From Parazoarcus communis SWub3 = DSM 12120 (lineage in GTDB: Bacteria; Pseudomonadota; Gammaproteobacteria; Burkholderiales; Rhodocyclaceae): a DNA stretch of 64,000 nt. The DNA lies in assembly GCF_003226565.1 (NCBI RefSeq), contig NZ_QKOE01000008.1:62001-126000 (forward strand). Direction: 5' to 3'. Both the position numbers and the translations under genes were made by a program. The first letter of the stretch is position 1; each line of letters begins with the position of its first letter. The notes under the pieces were generated by a model, which did no database searches, was not told the DNA's origin, and worked only from the letters and a program-made list of their open reading frames with translations. Positions 7,351-16,355 of this stretch are shown in pieces.

Positions 7351-8604
7351 ATGATGGGTGAGATCAGGGTTGATGAGGGAGGGGGGGAAGGGTGCAATGA
7401 CGGTGCTCCTCGTTTTACGGTGCACTGGTCCGGCGTGCCGATGGCGCACGAAGTGGATGCGCGCTTCGAACTCGACGCGAGCTGGCGACGGCCCAGAGAT
7501 ACCTTTGGGCCTTTCGAGCTGATCCGGTGCTTTGTCGGGTCTTTGCTCCGGCTCCGGCCAGAGAAAGTCGTTTTCTTGCAATTCTCGGGGATTGCGCTGG
7601 AGTTGGCCCGGATCTCTGCGGCGCTTGGCCTTGAGGTCCATTTGCGCATGCCCGCTGAGGATGCGCTTGAAGGGCTGGATCCGGTCAGTGCGCGGTGGGC
7701 GGCTGGTGTGTTGTCGCGCGTGCATGGCATGGTCGAGGGCGGGGCCTTGCTTGCTCCGGAGGCGATGCGTGCGCGGTTCGGTGGGCAATGGGCTGAAGCC
7801 TGGTCGGATGGGGGCGTCGGTGATCGCGACAGGCCTGCGTTCGGCTATGAAGCCTATGCCTTGGGGCGTCGGGACCATGCATTGCTGTATGCGATGCAGC
7901 TCGGGTTCGCGAGCCATTTTTCCGGGTGTCGAAAGGTGCTCGATGTGGGCTGCGGTACGGGCGTCTTTCTAGAGGTGCTCTCGCGCAACGGTATTACGGC
8001 GACGGGGGTGGAGCGCAACGATGTCAGTGCGCGGTTTGCCCAGTGCATGGGGCATCAGGTCGTACAGGCGGATGCGATTGAGTACCTGGAGGCCAATCCG
8101 GCATCCTGCGATGGTGTCTACTGTTCTCATTTCATTGAGCATCTGCCAATCGAGGCGGCTGAGCGGCTGATCAGGGCGGTATCTGCTGCCTTGGTTCCGG
8201 GGGGGGTGGCGGTGTTCGTCTTTCCTGATCCCGAATCCATTCGCAGTCAGTTGCTCGGGTTCTGGCGTGATCCGGAGCATGTCAGGTTTTATCACCCGGA
8301 GCTGGTGTCTACGCTGGCCGAGATTCATGGGCTGGCGCTCGAATTCGATAGCCAGCTCGAGTCGGGCCGCGAAGTGGTGCCATTTGCGATGAAGATGCCT
8401 CCCCGGCCGGTAGCCAGGGCGCCGGGTCTGTGGGCGCGCGTGCTGCGACGGCTGGGGATTGCGCCGTTCAGCTTGCTGGAGGCCGAGCGTATGCGCGCCG
8501 ATGCGATGGATGAGGTGCTCAAGCAATTGTGGTCGGTGAATCAGACCTGGGCGTGGGACGACAACGCAGTGTTGCGTTTCCGTAAGCGGGCCGCACTTAT
8601 ATAA
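7351..8604 (+). CDS. SAM-dependent methyltransferase of the polysaccharide locus
   Basis: The product is about 417 residues (ATG 7351; 7354 is also possible). The class I methyltransferase core is in the middle: VLDVGCGTGVFLEVL (about residue 195) is motif I, GVERND follows, CDGVYCSHFIEHLP is the acidic and post-I region, and LVPGGVAVFVFPDPES is motif III. The phrase FWRDPEHVRFYHPELV is typical of glycan-associated methyltransferases that act at chain ends. The N-terminal 150 residues are not recognised and may bind the acceptor. It may cap or decorate the polysaccharide, which would fit the terminal-group recognition domain in Wzt. The acceptor is unknown. Confidence 0.82.
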   Translation: MMGEIRVDEGGGEGCNDGAPRFTVHWSGVPMAHEVDARFELDASWRRPRDTFGPFELIRCFVGSLLRLRPEKVVFLQFSGIALELARISAALGLEVHLRMPAEDALEGLDPVSARWAAGVLSRVHGMVEGGALLAPEAMRARFGGQWAEAWSDGGVGDRDRPAFGYEAYALGRRDHALLYAMQLGFASHFSGCRKVLDVGCGTGVFLEVLSRNGITATGVERNDVSARFAQCMGHQVVQADAIEYLEANPASCDGVYCSHFIEHLPIEAAERLIRAVSAALVPGGVAVFVFPDPESIRSQLLGFWRDPEHVRFYHPELVSTLAEIHGLALEFDSQLESGREVVPFAMKMPPRPVARAPGLWARVLRRLGIAPFSLLEAERMRADAMDEVLKQLWSVNQTWAWDDNAVLRFRKRAALI

Positions 8605-8605
8605 T
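8600..8605 (+). promoter_or_regulatory. Consensus-like -10 element before the sulfatase-fold transferase gene
   Basis: TATAAT lies exactly over the stop codon of the methyltransferase gene, 41 bases before the next start. A convincing -35 at 16-18 bases is not visible (TTTCCG only). It may allow separate expression of the downstream genes, or it may be chance. Confidence 0.25.
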
Positions 8606-8646
8606 CCGCCACCCGGTTCTTGCGGGCGAGGCGATTGGAGATCGAG

Positions 8647-10446
8647 ATGAGGGCTGGCGGCCCGCGTGGGGTGGGGTATCGAGTCAGGACGTTGGCTGCG
8701 AGTGCGGTGGTCGGCCTGTTTCTGCTCGCACTGGGTGTTTTGGTGTTCCTGCGCGTCCGCCATGTTGATGCGGCGTTTGGCGCCGCTTTCGGTTGTCAGG
8801 GTTGCCTGACCGGAAGCGTGCTGATCCACGATTTGCCCTATGTGAGCGGCGTGCTGGCCTGCCTGATACTGGGGGTCTGGGTGCGCGCGCGCTGGCTGGG
8901 GGGGGCGTGCCGCTTGCTGGCGCTGCTTGGGCTGCTGGTGTACGGACTGGATATTGCGGTATCGCAGCAACTCTTCACCCGGCTGCATGCCGCGGATGTC
9001 ATGGTTTTTGCGGCCCAGCCAGCGGTGTTGCAGTCCCATCTGATCAACACCGGGCTGTTGCATTGGCCAGTATTGCTGGCGCTGGGAGTGCTCGTGGCCG
9101 GTTTTCTGGTGCTGCCTGCCGGGCGCGGCGGGAGGCGCGGTGCTATGGCCTTGGTCGTGCCCCTGGGGCTTGCAACGGCGGGCTTTGGCATGGACCCGGG
9201 GCAGTATGTGCATGACTGGGCTTTGCGCAATGTGGTGTCAGTCAATTTCAATACCGGGGTGTCGCGGCCTTATCGAAACGCGCCAGGGCCCGAAGTGGAT
9301 ACGCCTGCTGCGATCGAGTGTGCGCCCGGTGAGAATGTGCGGCCCGATGTCGTCATCCTGATTCTGGAGTCCTGGTCGCCTTATCAGAGTGCCCTGTTTG
9401 GCGGTATTCATGACTGGACACCCAGTCTGGACCGGATTGGTCGTGAAGGCAGCTATTTCACGCGGATGCATGCTTCAGGCTTTACCACCAACGATGGCTT
9501 GATGGGGTTGTTGACCGGGATGGAGTTGCTGTCGCCGGTGAAGCCGTTCTTCTCGAGCATGCCTTTCGAGACCACATGGGGCCAGTCACGTACCTTGCCG
9601 AAGTTGTTGGGCGAGCGTGGCTACGATACGGCGTTCTTTACTTCCGGCAACCTCGCCTTTACCGAGAAGGGACGGTGGTTGAAGGATATCGGCTTTGCTC
9701 ATGTGGAAGGGCATGATCATCCGTCCTATGAGGGGCATCCGCGCATGCATTTCGATGCGGTGCCAGATGAGGTGCTTTACGCCCGAGTGCTCGACTATCT
9801 GAGCCAGGGTCCGTCGACTGGCCCTAGATTGGTGGTGATCGAGTCGGTGTCGTCCCATCATCCGTTCATTCATCCTTACACGAAGGCGCATGACGAAGAG
9901 GCCGTGTTCAGGTACATGGATCAGGCTGCGGCCGCCTTTCATGCTGCGCTGGTCGAGCGGGGATTTCTGGAACAGGGGCAGTTGCTCATCGTGAGCGATC
10001 ATCGCGCCATGATCCCCGTGCGCGCCGAGGAGCGTGAGGTCTTCGGTCGCGCCACGCTCAGCCGGATTCCGGCGATCTGGGTGGGCGAGGCCATTCGTGA
10101 GCGGGGTGAGGTGGCGACGCCGTTTCATCAGGCAGATGTGATCGACACGTTCGACTGGATGACTGCAGAGTCGGTCTGTACCGACAAGGGGCGGCGAGAT
10201 CTGACGCGCCCTGCACTGACCCGGCCGCGTTGCTTGTATCACGGCAGGGGCGACAATCGTGACTTGGTCGATGTGTTCTGCCCGCAGGGCGAAGGTACGA
10301 TCCGGTTGGCTGGAGACGATACGGCGATGGACGAATGGTCGCCTGCAGGGGCGCCGGGCGCGGAGCAGGCAGTGGCTTGGTTGAACCGTTACCGGATTGA
10401 GAGGGATCGGCATCACGACCAATGGAAACAGGCGCAAGACAGATGA
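8647..10446 (+). CDS. LTA-synthase-like sulfatase-fold membrane transferase
   Basis: The start at 8647 (599 residues) is chosen for GGAG at 8637-8640. The first 190 residues contain about five hydrophobic helices (VVGLFLLALGVLVFL, VLACLILGVWV, LLALLGLLVYGLDI, VLLALGVLVAGFLVL and a weaker fifth). The soluble domain belongs to the alkaline-phosphatase/sulfatase superfamily: VVILILESWSPYQ gives the metal-binding acid, ASGFTTNDG holds the likely nucleophilic Thr, and LLIVSDHRAMIP gives the second metal site. Relatives are LtaS, MdoB and EptA, which move phosphoglycerol or phosphoethanolamine from phospholipid to a glycan on the periplasmic side. In this locus it may add such a group to the exported polysaccharide or to lipid A. 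It overlaps the next gene by up to 25 bases. Confidence 0.82.
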   Translation: MRAGGPRGVGYRVRTLAASAVVGLFLLALGVLVFLRVRHVDAAFGAAFGCQGCLTGSVLIHDLPYVSGVLACLILGVWVRARWLGGACRLLALLGLLVYGLDIAVSQQLFTRLHAADVMVFAAQPAVLQSHLINTGLLHWPVLLALGVLVAGFLVLPAGRGGRRGAMALVVPLGLATAGFGMDPGQYVHDWALRNVVSVNFNTGVSRPYRNAPGPEVDTPAAIECAPGENVRPDVVILILESWSPYQSALFGGIHDWTPSLDRIGREGSYFTRMHASGFTTNDGLMGLLTGMELLSPVKPFFSSMPFETTWGQSRTLPKLLGERGYDTAFFTSGNLAFTEKGRWLKDIGFAHVEGHDHPSYEGHPRMHFDAVPDEVLYARVLDYLSQGPSTGPRLVVIESVSSHHPFIHPYTKAHDEEAVFRYMDQAAAAFHAALVERGFLEQGQLLIVSDHRAMIPVRAEEREVFGRATLSRIPAIWVGEAIRERGEVATPFHQADVIDTFDWMTAESVCTDKGRRDLTRPALTRPRCLYHGRGDNRDLVDVFCPQGEGTIRLAGDDTAMDEWSPAGAPGAEQAVAWLNRYRIERDRHHDQWKQAQDR

Positions 10447-12038
10447 TGAGGGATTGCGCTTCGCGCATGTTGCTGGTGCTGACGCTGGGTGCGGTTGGCT
10501 TGGGAGCGTACCTGCGCCTGCAGCAGATCGAGTTGCAGTGGCTGACCGATGATGAATGGCATGCGGTGCATAAGATTCTGTCGGGCGCAACGTATCTTGA
10601 GATTGCGCGTTCGGTCGGGGGGGCGGATTTTTCCATTCCTCAGACCTTGGCTTACAAGTGGCTTGCCGGGCATGTCGGTATCGATGAACTGGGCATGCGA
10701 CTGCCAATGTTGGCTGGCGGTATTTTGCTGGTGGCGGGGGCCGCTTGGTGGGTATGGCGTGTGTTTGGTGCCTGGGCGGCGCTTTACTGCACCACGTTGC
10801 TGGCGATCTCGCCGCTGTTGATTGCATTCAGCCGTACCGCGCGGCCCTATGCATTGACCGTTCTGCTGGCTTGCGTCACCGTTCTTGCGCTGGCTGAGTG
10901 GCGACGGGCGCCCCGAGGGGGGTTGCTGTGGCTGGCTGGGTTGGGGGCATTTTTCGCCTGCTGGTTGCACATGGCGGTTGCGCCCTTTGTGGTGGTGCCG
11001 ATTGCTGCGTTGGTCGTGGAGAATTGCTGGCAGGCCTGGCGGCAGCGGCGCTGGTGCCTGTCTGTGCCCTTGTTGGCGATGGCGGCGGCGGTGGCGGTTG
11101 GCGTGGGCTTGGCTGCAGTGTTGCCGATGTTGTTGAGCCGTGGGGCTTTGGCGTCCCGTATGGGCGCAGATCTTCCGACGCTGGAGACTTACCTTGGCGT
11201 ATGGTCGATCTGGTTTGGAGTGAGTTCGAACGGGCTTGCGCTGGCGCTGCTTGTACCCGCGTGCGTGGGGGCAGTGGAGTGCTGGCGCAGGCGTCCCGAT
11301 GTCATGGTGTTGTTTGGCCTTGGCTTGACGTGTGCGATGGTTGGAATCTATGCCAGTCGGCCGGCGTGGGTGCACAATCCGCTGACTTTTGGCCGCTATC
11401 TGTTGCCGGTGCTGCCTTTCCTGCTGCTCTGGGTGGCACTGGGGGGGCTGCGGCTTGGGGGCGCGTTGGGTTGGCCAGGCGCAAGGCTTGCGGTGCTTGG
11501 CGTGCTGGCAGCGGTGCTTTTCGTGAATGCGCCAACGCGGGATTTGTTGATGCGCCCGAACAACTTTACCCTGAACTATTGGTATCAGTTCGACTACCGG
11601 CCTGAATATAATCCTGTCCGACGCTTGTTCGAGGCCTTTCCGGAGTCACCGTTCTGGCGCAGGTTGGGTGAGTTTGAGCCGCAGAGCAAGCGCATTGCAG
11701 TGGCGGGACATGGCCTGGAAAGTTATTCCCAACTGGATGTGCGATGGCAACCGATCCATCGGCAGATTGTTCTCAACGGGCAGCGAATGGGGTTATGCGA
11801 CCCGCCGCCGTATTGGGGCGAGGTGCCGGAAGGGTCGGGGTTCGAACTGCGTAATGCGGTCAGTCTGGCCTCGGTCGCAGCGATGAGGGCGGCCAGCCTG
11901 GATTACGTGGTTTTCAAGCGCAACACTTCGGGCATGAACGTGCCCGACATAGAGCCCTGTATCGCGCGGTTTCGCGAAATCCATGGCGTACCGGCGTATG
12001 AGGATGCTTTCCTCGTTGCCTTTGACATGAAGTATTGA
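10422..12038 (+). CDS. GT-C family membrane glycosyltransferase
   Basis: The 538-residue protein (ATG 10422; an in-frame ATG at 10443 is also plausible and would nearly remove the overlap with the previous gene) has about ten hydrophobic segments in the first 380 residues and a hydrophilic C-terminal domain. The first periplasmic loop carries LTDDEWHAVHKI, the acidic loop-1 motif of the ArnT/PMT/GT39-83 class, and FSRTARPYALTVLLA is the usual next conserved stretch. Such enzymes transfer a sugar from a polyprenyl phosphate donor on the periplasmic face. The DPM1-like GT2 and GtrA genes that follow are the standard partners which make and flip that donor. Confidence 0.85.
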   Translation: METGARQMMRDCASRMLLVLTLGAVGLGAYLRLQQIELQWLTDDEWHAVHKILSGATYLEIARSVGGADFSIPQTLAYKWLAGHVGIDELGMRLPMLAGGILLVAGAAWWVWRVFGAWAALYCTTLLAISPLLIAFSRTARPYALTVLLACVTVLALAEWRRAPRGGLLWLAGLGAFFACWLHMAVAPFVVVPIAALVVENCWQAWRQRRWCLSVPLLAMAAAVAVGVGLAAVLPMLLSRGALASRMGADLPTLETYLGVWSIWFGVSSNGLALALLVPACVGAVECWRRRPDVMVLFGLGLTCAMVGIYASRPAWVHNPLTFGRYLLPVLPFLLLWVALGGLRLGGALGWPGARLAVLGVLAAVLFVNAPTRDLLMRPNNFTLNYWYQFDYRPEYNPVRRLFEAFPESPFWRRLGEFEPQSKRIAVAGHGLESYSQLDVRWQPIHRQIVLNGQRMGLCDPPPYWGEVPEGSGFELRNAVSLASVAAMRAASLDYVVFKRNTSGMNVPDIEPCIARFREIHGVPAYEDAFLVAFDMKY

Positions 12039-12065
12039 TCCCTTTGGGGATGTGTTCGGATTCCT

Positions 12066-12848
12066 ATGCTGCATAACAAGAAGATCGTCGTTGTACTACC
12101 CGCTTACCATGCGGTTGAAACGCTCGAGCGTACTTATCGCGCACTGCCCCTCGACATTGTTGACGAGGTCATTCTGGTTGACGATGCCAGCACCGACGGA
12201 ACGGCGGAGCTGGCTCGCCGGTTGGGTATCCACACAATTGTTCATCCGCATAATCTGGGTTATGGCGGTAACCAGAAGACCTGTTACTCGGCTGCACTTG
12301 CAGCGGGGGCCGATGTGGTGGTGATGGTGCACCCGGACTACCAGTACGAGCCGCGGTTGGTGTCTGCAATGGCGGGAATGATTGTATCCGATGTTTATGA
12401 TGTTGTGCTAGGTTCTCGTATTCTGGGTGGAGGGTCTTTACGCGGCGGCATGCCGGTGTGGAAGTACGTTGCCAATCGGGCGCTGACCTTCTTCGAGAAT
12501 CTGATGTTGGGGGCGAAGTTGTCGGAGTATCACACCGGTTATCGGGCGTACCGTCGTGAAGTGCTGGAAAATGTGCCAATGCAGTGGAATTCGGACGACT
12601 TTGTCTTCGACAACGAATTTCTGGCGCAGATCATCGTTGGTGGCTGCCGGGTGGGCGAGATATCCTGTCCGACCCGCTACTTTCCCGAGGCCAGTTCGAT
12701 CAACCTGCGCCGTTCCATCATCTATGGCTTGGGTGTGCTCAGGGTGTCGGTGGAAGGGGCGTTGCACCGCTTCGGTCTGAAGCGGCACCCGCGTTACGCG
12801 TTTTCGCGGTCGCAGGGACGCCCGTTCGGGGACGATCGTAGTGCGTGA
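12066..12848 (+). CDS. GT2 glycosyltransferase, DPM1-like polyprenyl-phosphate sugar synthase
   Basis: The 260-residue protein is a compact GT-A fold family 2 enzyme. [15 protein letters not shown] opens it, [15 protein letters not shown] carries the nucleotide-binding acidic residues near residue 40, and [10 protein letters not shown] is the DXD equivalent. [13 protein letters not shown] is the acceptor-side motif typical of DPM1-like enzymes. There are no transmembrane helices. Its 8-base overlap with the GtrA gene points to the usual pair: this enzyme loads a sugar onto polyprenyl phosphate and GtrA assists its flipping. Confidence 0.87.
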   Translation: MLHNKKIVVVLPAYHAVETLERTYRALPLDIVDEVILVDDASTDGTAELARRLGIHTIVHPHNLGYGGNQKTCYSAALAAGADVVVMVHPDYQYEPRLVSAMAGMIVSDVYDVVLGSRILGGGSLRGGMPVWKYVANRALTFFENLMLGAKLSEYHTGYRAYRREVLENVPMQWNSDDFVFDNEFLAQIIVGGCRVGEISCPTRYFPEASSINLRRSIIYGLGVLRVSVEGALHRFGLKRHPRYAFSRSQGRPFGDDRSA

Positions 12849-13287
12849 TCTGCGCAAGCTGTTCAGGTCGGCACGGTTTGCCGAGGTGGTCCGCTATCTG
12901 ATTGCCGGCACGGCGATCACGCTTGCGGCACATGCGGTCTATCTGCTGGCTTTGTCTGGTGGAATCGAGCCCCACCCGGCATGGGCAGTGTCTTTCGTAT
13001 TCGGTACGGTCATTGGTTACCTGATTCATCGCGGATTTGTGTTCCGGGTGAAGGCGAGACGGCGGCACTGGGTGAGTTTTCCATTGGCTTACGGTTTGCG
13101 GTTCTCGATTGGACAAGGCTTGCTTGCCCTGTTGCTGGCGCTCGACATGAGTGCCGGCTGGGCGGGATTTGTCACCAATGTGGCGATGGCCCCCATTGGC
13201 TTTCTGTTGCTGAAGACGGTGTTGCGCGAGCGCGCAGCGGTGAATGGCGATGGCGCGCTGGATGGTGGAAAAAAGGGGGCGTCCTGA
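12841..13287 (+). CDS. GtrA-family membrane protein, putative lipid-linked sugar flippase
   Basis: The 148-residue product starts at GTG 12841, eight bases before the end of the previous gene. Four hydrophobic helices are visible ([72 protein letters not shown]), and the short basic [16 protein letters not shown] is the usual GtrA opening. The family is thought to move polyprenyl-phosphate sugars to the periplasmic side for GT-C enzymes. The stop overlaps the next ATG (TGATGATG at 13285-13292). Confidence 0.85.
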   Translation: MRDLRKLFRSARFAEVVRYLIAGTAITLAAHAVYLLALSGGIEPHPAWAVSFVFGTVIGYLIHRGFVFRVKARRRHWVSFPLAYGLRFSIGQGLLALLLALDMSAGWAGFVTNVAMAPIGFLLLKTVLRERAAVNGDGALDGGKKGAS

Positions 13288-16259
13288 TGATGCAGGTGGA
13301 CGAGTCGGAGCGAGGGTCGCCGATGATCGCAGTGGCATCCGAAGGGGTCATCGATGTCATTGTGCCCGTTTATGGCGGAGATGAGGATACCCGGCGTTGT
13401 CTGGCGTCGCTTCACGCGTCATCCGTGCGCTGTGCGTTCGAGATCGTGGTGGTGGACGATTGTTCGCCCGATCCCGCCTTGTCTGCCTGGCTTGATGCCG
13501 AGGCGGCCGCTGGGCGGATCACCCTGCTGCGCAATGAGATGAACAGGGGCTTTGTTGCCTCGGTGAATCGGGGTATGACGCTGCACTCCGATCGTGATGT
13601 GGTGCTGCTGAACAGTGATACCGAGGTGGCGGGAGACTGGCTGGACCGATTGCGAGCCTGCGTCGATGCCGCGCCGGATATTGGTACGGCTACGCCCTTC
13701 TCCAACAATGCGACGATCTGTTCTTATCCGTTCGAGGGTTGGCAGGGTGAGGTGCCCGGGGCGTTGGGGCTTGCGGGTCTGGATGCCGTGTTTGCTCGAG
13801 TCCATTCGGGGCGTGCGCTCGATCTGCCGAGTGCCGTGGGCTTCTGCATGTATATCCGCCGGCGCTGCCTGAACGCGGTTGGGCTGTTCGATGAGGCCCG
13901 CTTTGGACGGGGGTATGGCGAGGAGAACGATTTCTCGCGGCGTGCCGTTGCTGCCGGATGGCGAAACGTGCTGTGCGCGGACGTGTTTGTCCATCATCGA
14001 GGTGGGGTCAGTTTCGGTAGCGGGCGAACGCAGTTGATGCAGGCGGCCGGTGAGGCGCTGAGCGCGGCGCATCCCGATTACGATGAGGTTGTGCGTCGCT
14101 TTATCCTGCATGATCCGGTTGCGCCCTTGCGCGCACAGGTCAGTCTGGCCCGTGCCGCCCTTGGTGGATGCGAGTTTGCCGCGGTGGTGGCTGAAAACGC
14201 GCAGGCGCTCGAAGTCAGACGCTTGCAGGGGCGACGATTGCGCGAGGCCTTGCCGGTAAAACTTCATATCACCCATAAGTGGGGTGGTGGAATCGAGCGC
14301 TGGGTGCGGGATTTCTGCGACGCCGATCTTGCCGCGCGCAATCTTGTGCTCAGGGGGCGGACTTCGCGTAACGAGACCGCGTTCCAGCTGGAGCTGGTGG
14401 ATCCGCAATTGGGGCAGACGCCGCTACGTGTCTGGGATCTGCAGACGCCCGTGCTGGGTACGGCAGTCGGGCATGCAGAGTACCGTGAGGTGCTGGATTG
14501 GGTGTGCCGCAGCTTCGAGGTACGGGCGGTCTACGTTTCGTCTCTGATCGGTCATTCACTGGATGCGCTGGAGACGGGATTGCCAACGACCTGGGTGATG
14601 CATGACATGTATCCCTTTTGTCCGGCTCTGTTCGCGTGGTTTGAGCAGCCCTGCACGCAGTGCGGTATCACGGAGCTTTCGCGTTGTCTGACGGCCAACC
14701 CGCACAACATCTTCTGGCATGTCACCGACGGCGAGTCCTGGATGCAGGTGCGACGGGCGTTTGAGGCGCGGATAAGTGATGGGGGGTTGACCATCGTCGC
14801 GCCCAGCCGTGACGTACATGCTCGGTATGCGCAACTGTTGCCGCCACTGCTGTCGAAGCCGTGGCAGCTCGTGCCGCACGGTTTGGGTGGGGCGATTGCC
14901 GGTGCGGTGCGGTCCAGGCCGCGCCCAGTGACTGCCTCGACGCGATTGCGGGTGTTGGTGCCCGGACGGCTGCTGCCGCACAAGGGCTTGGGGGTGCTCG
15001 AAGCGGTTTATCCGAATCTGCACGCCTTTGCCGATCTGATTCTGTTGGGCTGTGGTGATTTTGGCCGTGCCTTCGAGGGGCTGCCCGGCGTGAGGGTGAT
15101 TCCGGACTATGAGATCGACGCGCTGCCTGCGTATGTGGCAGACCTCGAGCCGGACTGTGCCTTGCTGCTGTCGATACTGCCGGAAAGCTACAGCTACACC
15201 CTGAGTGAGATGCGAGTATTGGGTGTGCCGGTGGTGGCGACCAACCAGGGGGCATTTGCCGAGCGTATACGTGACGGAGTGGATGGTTTCCTGGTGGCGC
15301 CTACGCCAGCTGCGGTCGTTGGCAGGCTGCAGCAGTTCGCCGCGGATCGAACCGTGTTGGATCGGGTTGCCGAGCTTGTTCGGGCGCTGCCAGTGCGTAC
15401 TGCATTTGAAATGGTCGCCGACTACGATGACCTGCTGCCGGCAGATTGGAGGGGTCAGGGGGGTAGGGTATCTGTCGAAATGGCGATTCAGACGCTGGCC
15501 GAACGATTGTGGTTGCAGGACGAGGTGGCGCGGCTGCATGACCGATTGGGGGGGGCGTTGGGTGACGCGGCCCGCCTGCAGGCAGACGTCCATGCCCATG
15601 CGCTTGTGGTGCGCAACCGGGAGGAGCGGATTGCTGCGCTGGAGGCCGAGCGTGATGCGATGCTCAATTCGGCGTCGTGGCGCGTGACCCGGCCTTTGCG
15701 CAGGATTGAGCGCCTGCTGGCTGCACCCGTTTCCACTGCAGTTGGTGCAGGTGTTGAGGCTGAGCCACCTCATGAGGCGGAGGTGTCGAGCCCTGTTGTT
15801 GAGGTCGGCAGGCACTCGGCCGGGCTGCCCGTGTCACGTTCGGCCGCGCGCCAGAGCGTTCGGGAGGCCCTCGGCCTGCCGGACTCGGCACGCGTCGTGG
15901 GTGGCGCTGGAGCGGGGCCTGCCTGGGAGCGCTTTGTCGAATTGGCGTCGCGGGTGACCGCTGGTGATACCCGGACGGCCTTCGTCTGGCTGGGTGAGAC
16001 ATCGCTCCCGGATGGTGTGGCGGGTCGGGTGCCGGTGGCGGCGGTACTGGCGTCAACCCGCGACCTGTTTATCGCAGATGCGCTGACGGCAGAGGTCTGG
16101 ATGCGGGGTATCGATCTTTACTGCGCGGGACCGGAGGATGAAGCCTGGAGGAGCCTGGCAGCCGTTTGTGCCACGCCGTTATTGTCTTGCGAGCGTCTGG
16201 GCGGTGATGTTGACGATCATTGTCGGGCCGTATTGAAGGCCTTGAACACAGGCACCTGA
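13287..16259 (+). CDS. Bifunctional glycosyltransferase (GT2 + GT4) with C-terminal coiled coil and third region
   Basis: Translation probably starts at ATG 13287 or 13290, within the TGATGATG overlap, giving about 990 residues. Residues about 20-300 are a family 2 transferase (DVIVPVYGG, EIVVVDDCSPD, LLNSDTEV as the DXD motif, RGYGEENDFSRRA). Residues about 410-800 are a GT-B family 4 transferase (LRVLVPGRLLPHKG near 553, PESYSYTLSEMRVLGVPVVA near 632 as the E-x7-E region). Residues about 745-800 form a coiled coil ending in SWRVTRPLR, which is common at the end of polysaccharide transferases. The last 170 residues are not clearly assigned. It probably adds two successive sugars in the cytoplasm during repeat-unit or chain synthesis. 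Confidence 0.88.
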   Translation: MMQVDESERGSPMIAVASEGVIDVIVPVYGGDEDTRRCLASLHASSVRCAFEIVVVDDCSPDPALSAWLDAEAAAGRITLLRNEMNRGFVASVNRGMTLHSDRDVVLLNSDTEVAGDWLDRLRACVDAAPDIGTATPFSNNATICSYPFEGWQGEVPGALGLAGLDAVFARVHSGRALDLPSAVGFCMYIRRRCLNAVGLFDEARFGRGYGEENDFSRRAVAAGWRNVLCADVFVHHRGGVSFGSGRTQLMQAAGEALSAAHPDYDEVVRRFILHDPVAPLRAQVSLARAALGGCEFAAVVAENAQALEVRRLQGRRLREALPVKLHITHKWGGGIERWVRDFCDADLAARNLVLRGRTSRNETAFQLELVDPQLGQTPLRVWDLQTPVLGTAVGHAEYREVLDWVCRSFEVRAVYVSSLIGHSLDALETGLPTTWVMHDMYPFCPALFAWFEQPCTQCGITELSRCLTANPHNIFWHVTDGESWMQVRRAFEARISDGGLTIVAPSRDVHARYAQLLPPLLSKPWQLVPHGLGGAIAGAVRSRPRPVTASTRLRVLVPGRLLPHKGLGVLEAVYPNLHAFADLILLGCGDFGRAFEGLPGVRVIPDYEIDALPAYVADLEPDCALLLSILPESYSYTLSEMRVLGVPVVATNQGAFAERIRDGVDGFLVAPTPAAVVGRLQQFAADRTVLDRVAELVRALPVRTAFEMVADYDDLLPADWRGQGGRVSVEMAIQTLAERLWLQDEVARLHDRLGGALGDAARLQADVHAHALVVRNREERIAALEAERDAMLNSASWRVTRPLRRIERLLAAPVSTAVGAGVEAEPPHEAEVSSPVVEVGRHSAGLPVSRSAARQSVREALGLPDSARVVGGAGAGPAWERFVELASRVTAGDTRTAFVWLGETSLPDGVAGRVPVAAVLASTRDLFIADALTAEVWMRGIDLYCAGPEDEAWRSLAAVCATPLLSCERLGGDVDDHCRAVLKALNTGT

Positions 16260-16314
16260 CGCCGAGGCTTGAGTGGTGGAAGGACGTCGGGCGATGGTGT
16301 GATCGATAAGACGT

Positions 16315-16346
16315 TACAATCGGAGCCTGTTCTGCATTTTCCGATT
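16315..16346 (+). promoter_or_regulatory. Putative gmk promoter -10 and leader hairpin
   Basis: TACAAT (16315-16320) is a good -10, but no clear -35 is present at the expected distance. AATCGGA (16318-16324) and TCCGATT (16340-16346) could pair to form a 7-bp stem ending nine bases before the gmk ATG, which has only a poor ribosome site. It may mark the boundary between the polysaccharide locus and the housekeeping genes. Confidence 0.35.
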
Positions 16347-16355
16347 GAGTCCGAC

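Noticed and set aside
12981-13286. An N-terminal extension of the two-domain glycosyltransferase
   Set aside because: It overlaps the GtrA gene in another frame, and the family N-terminus begins after the TGATGATG junction.
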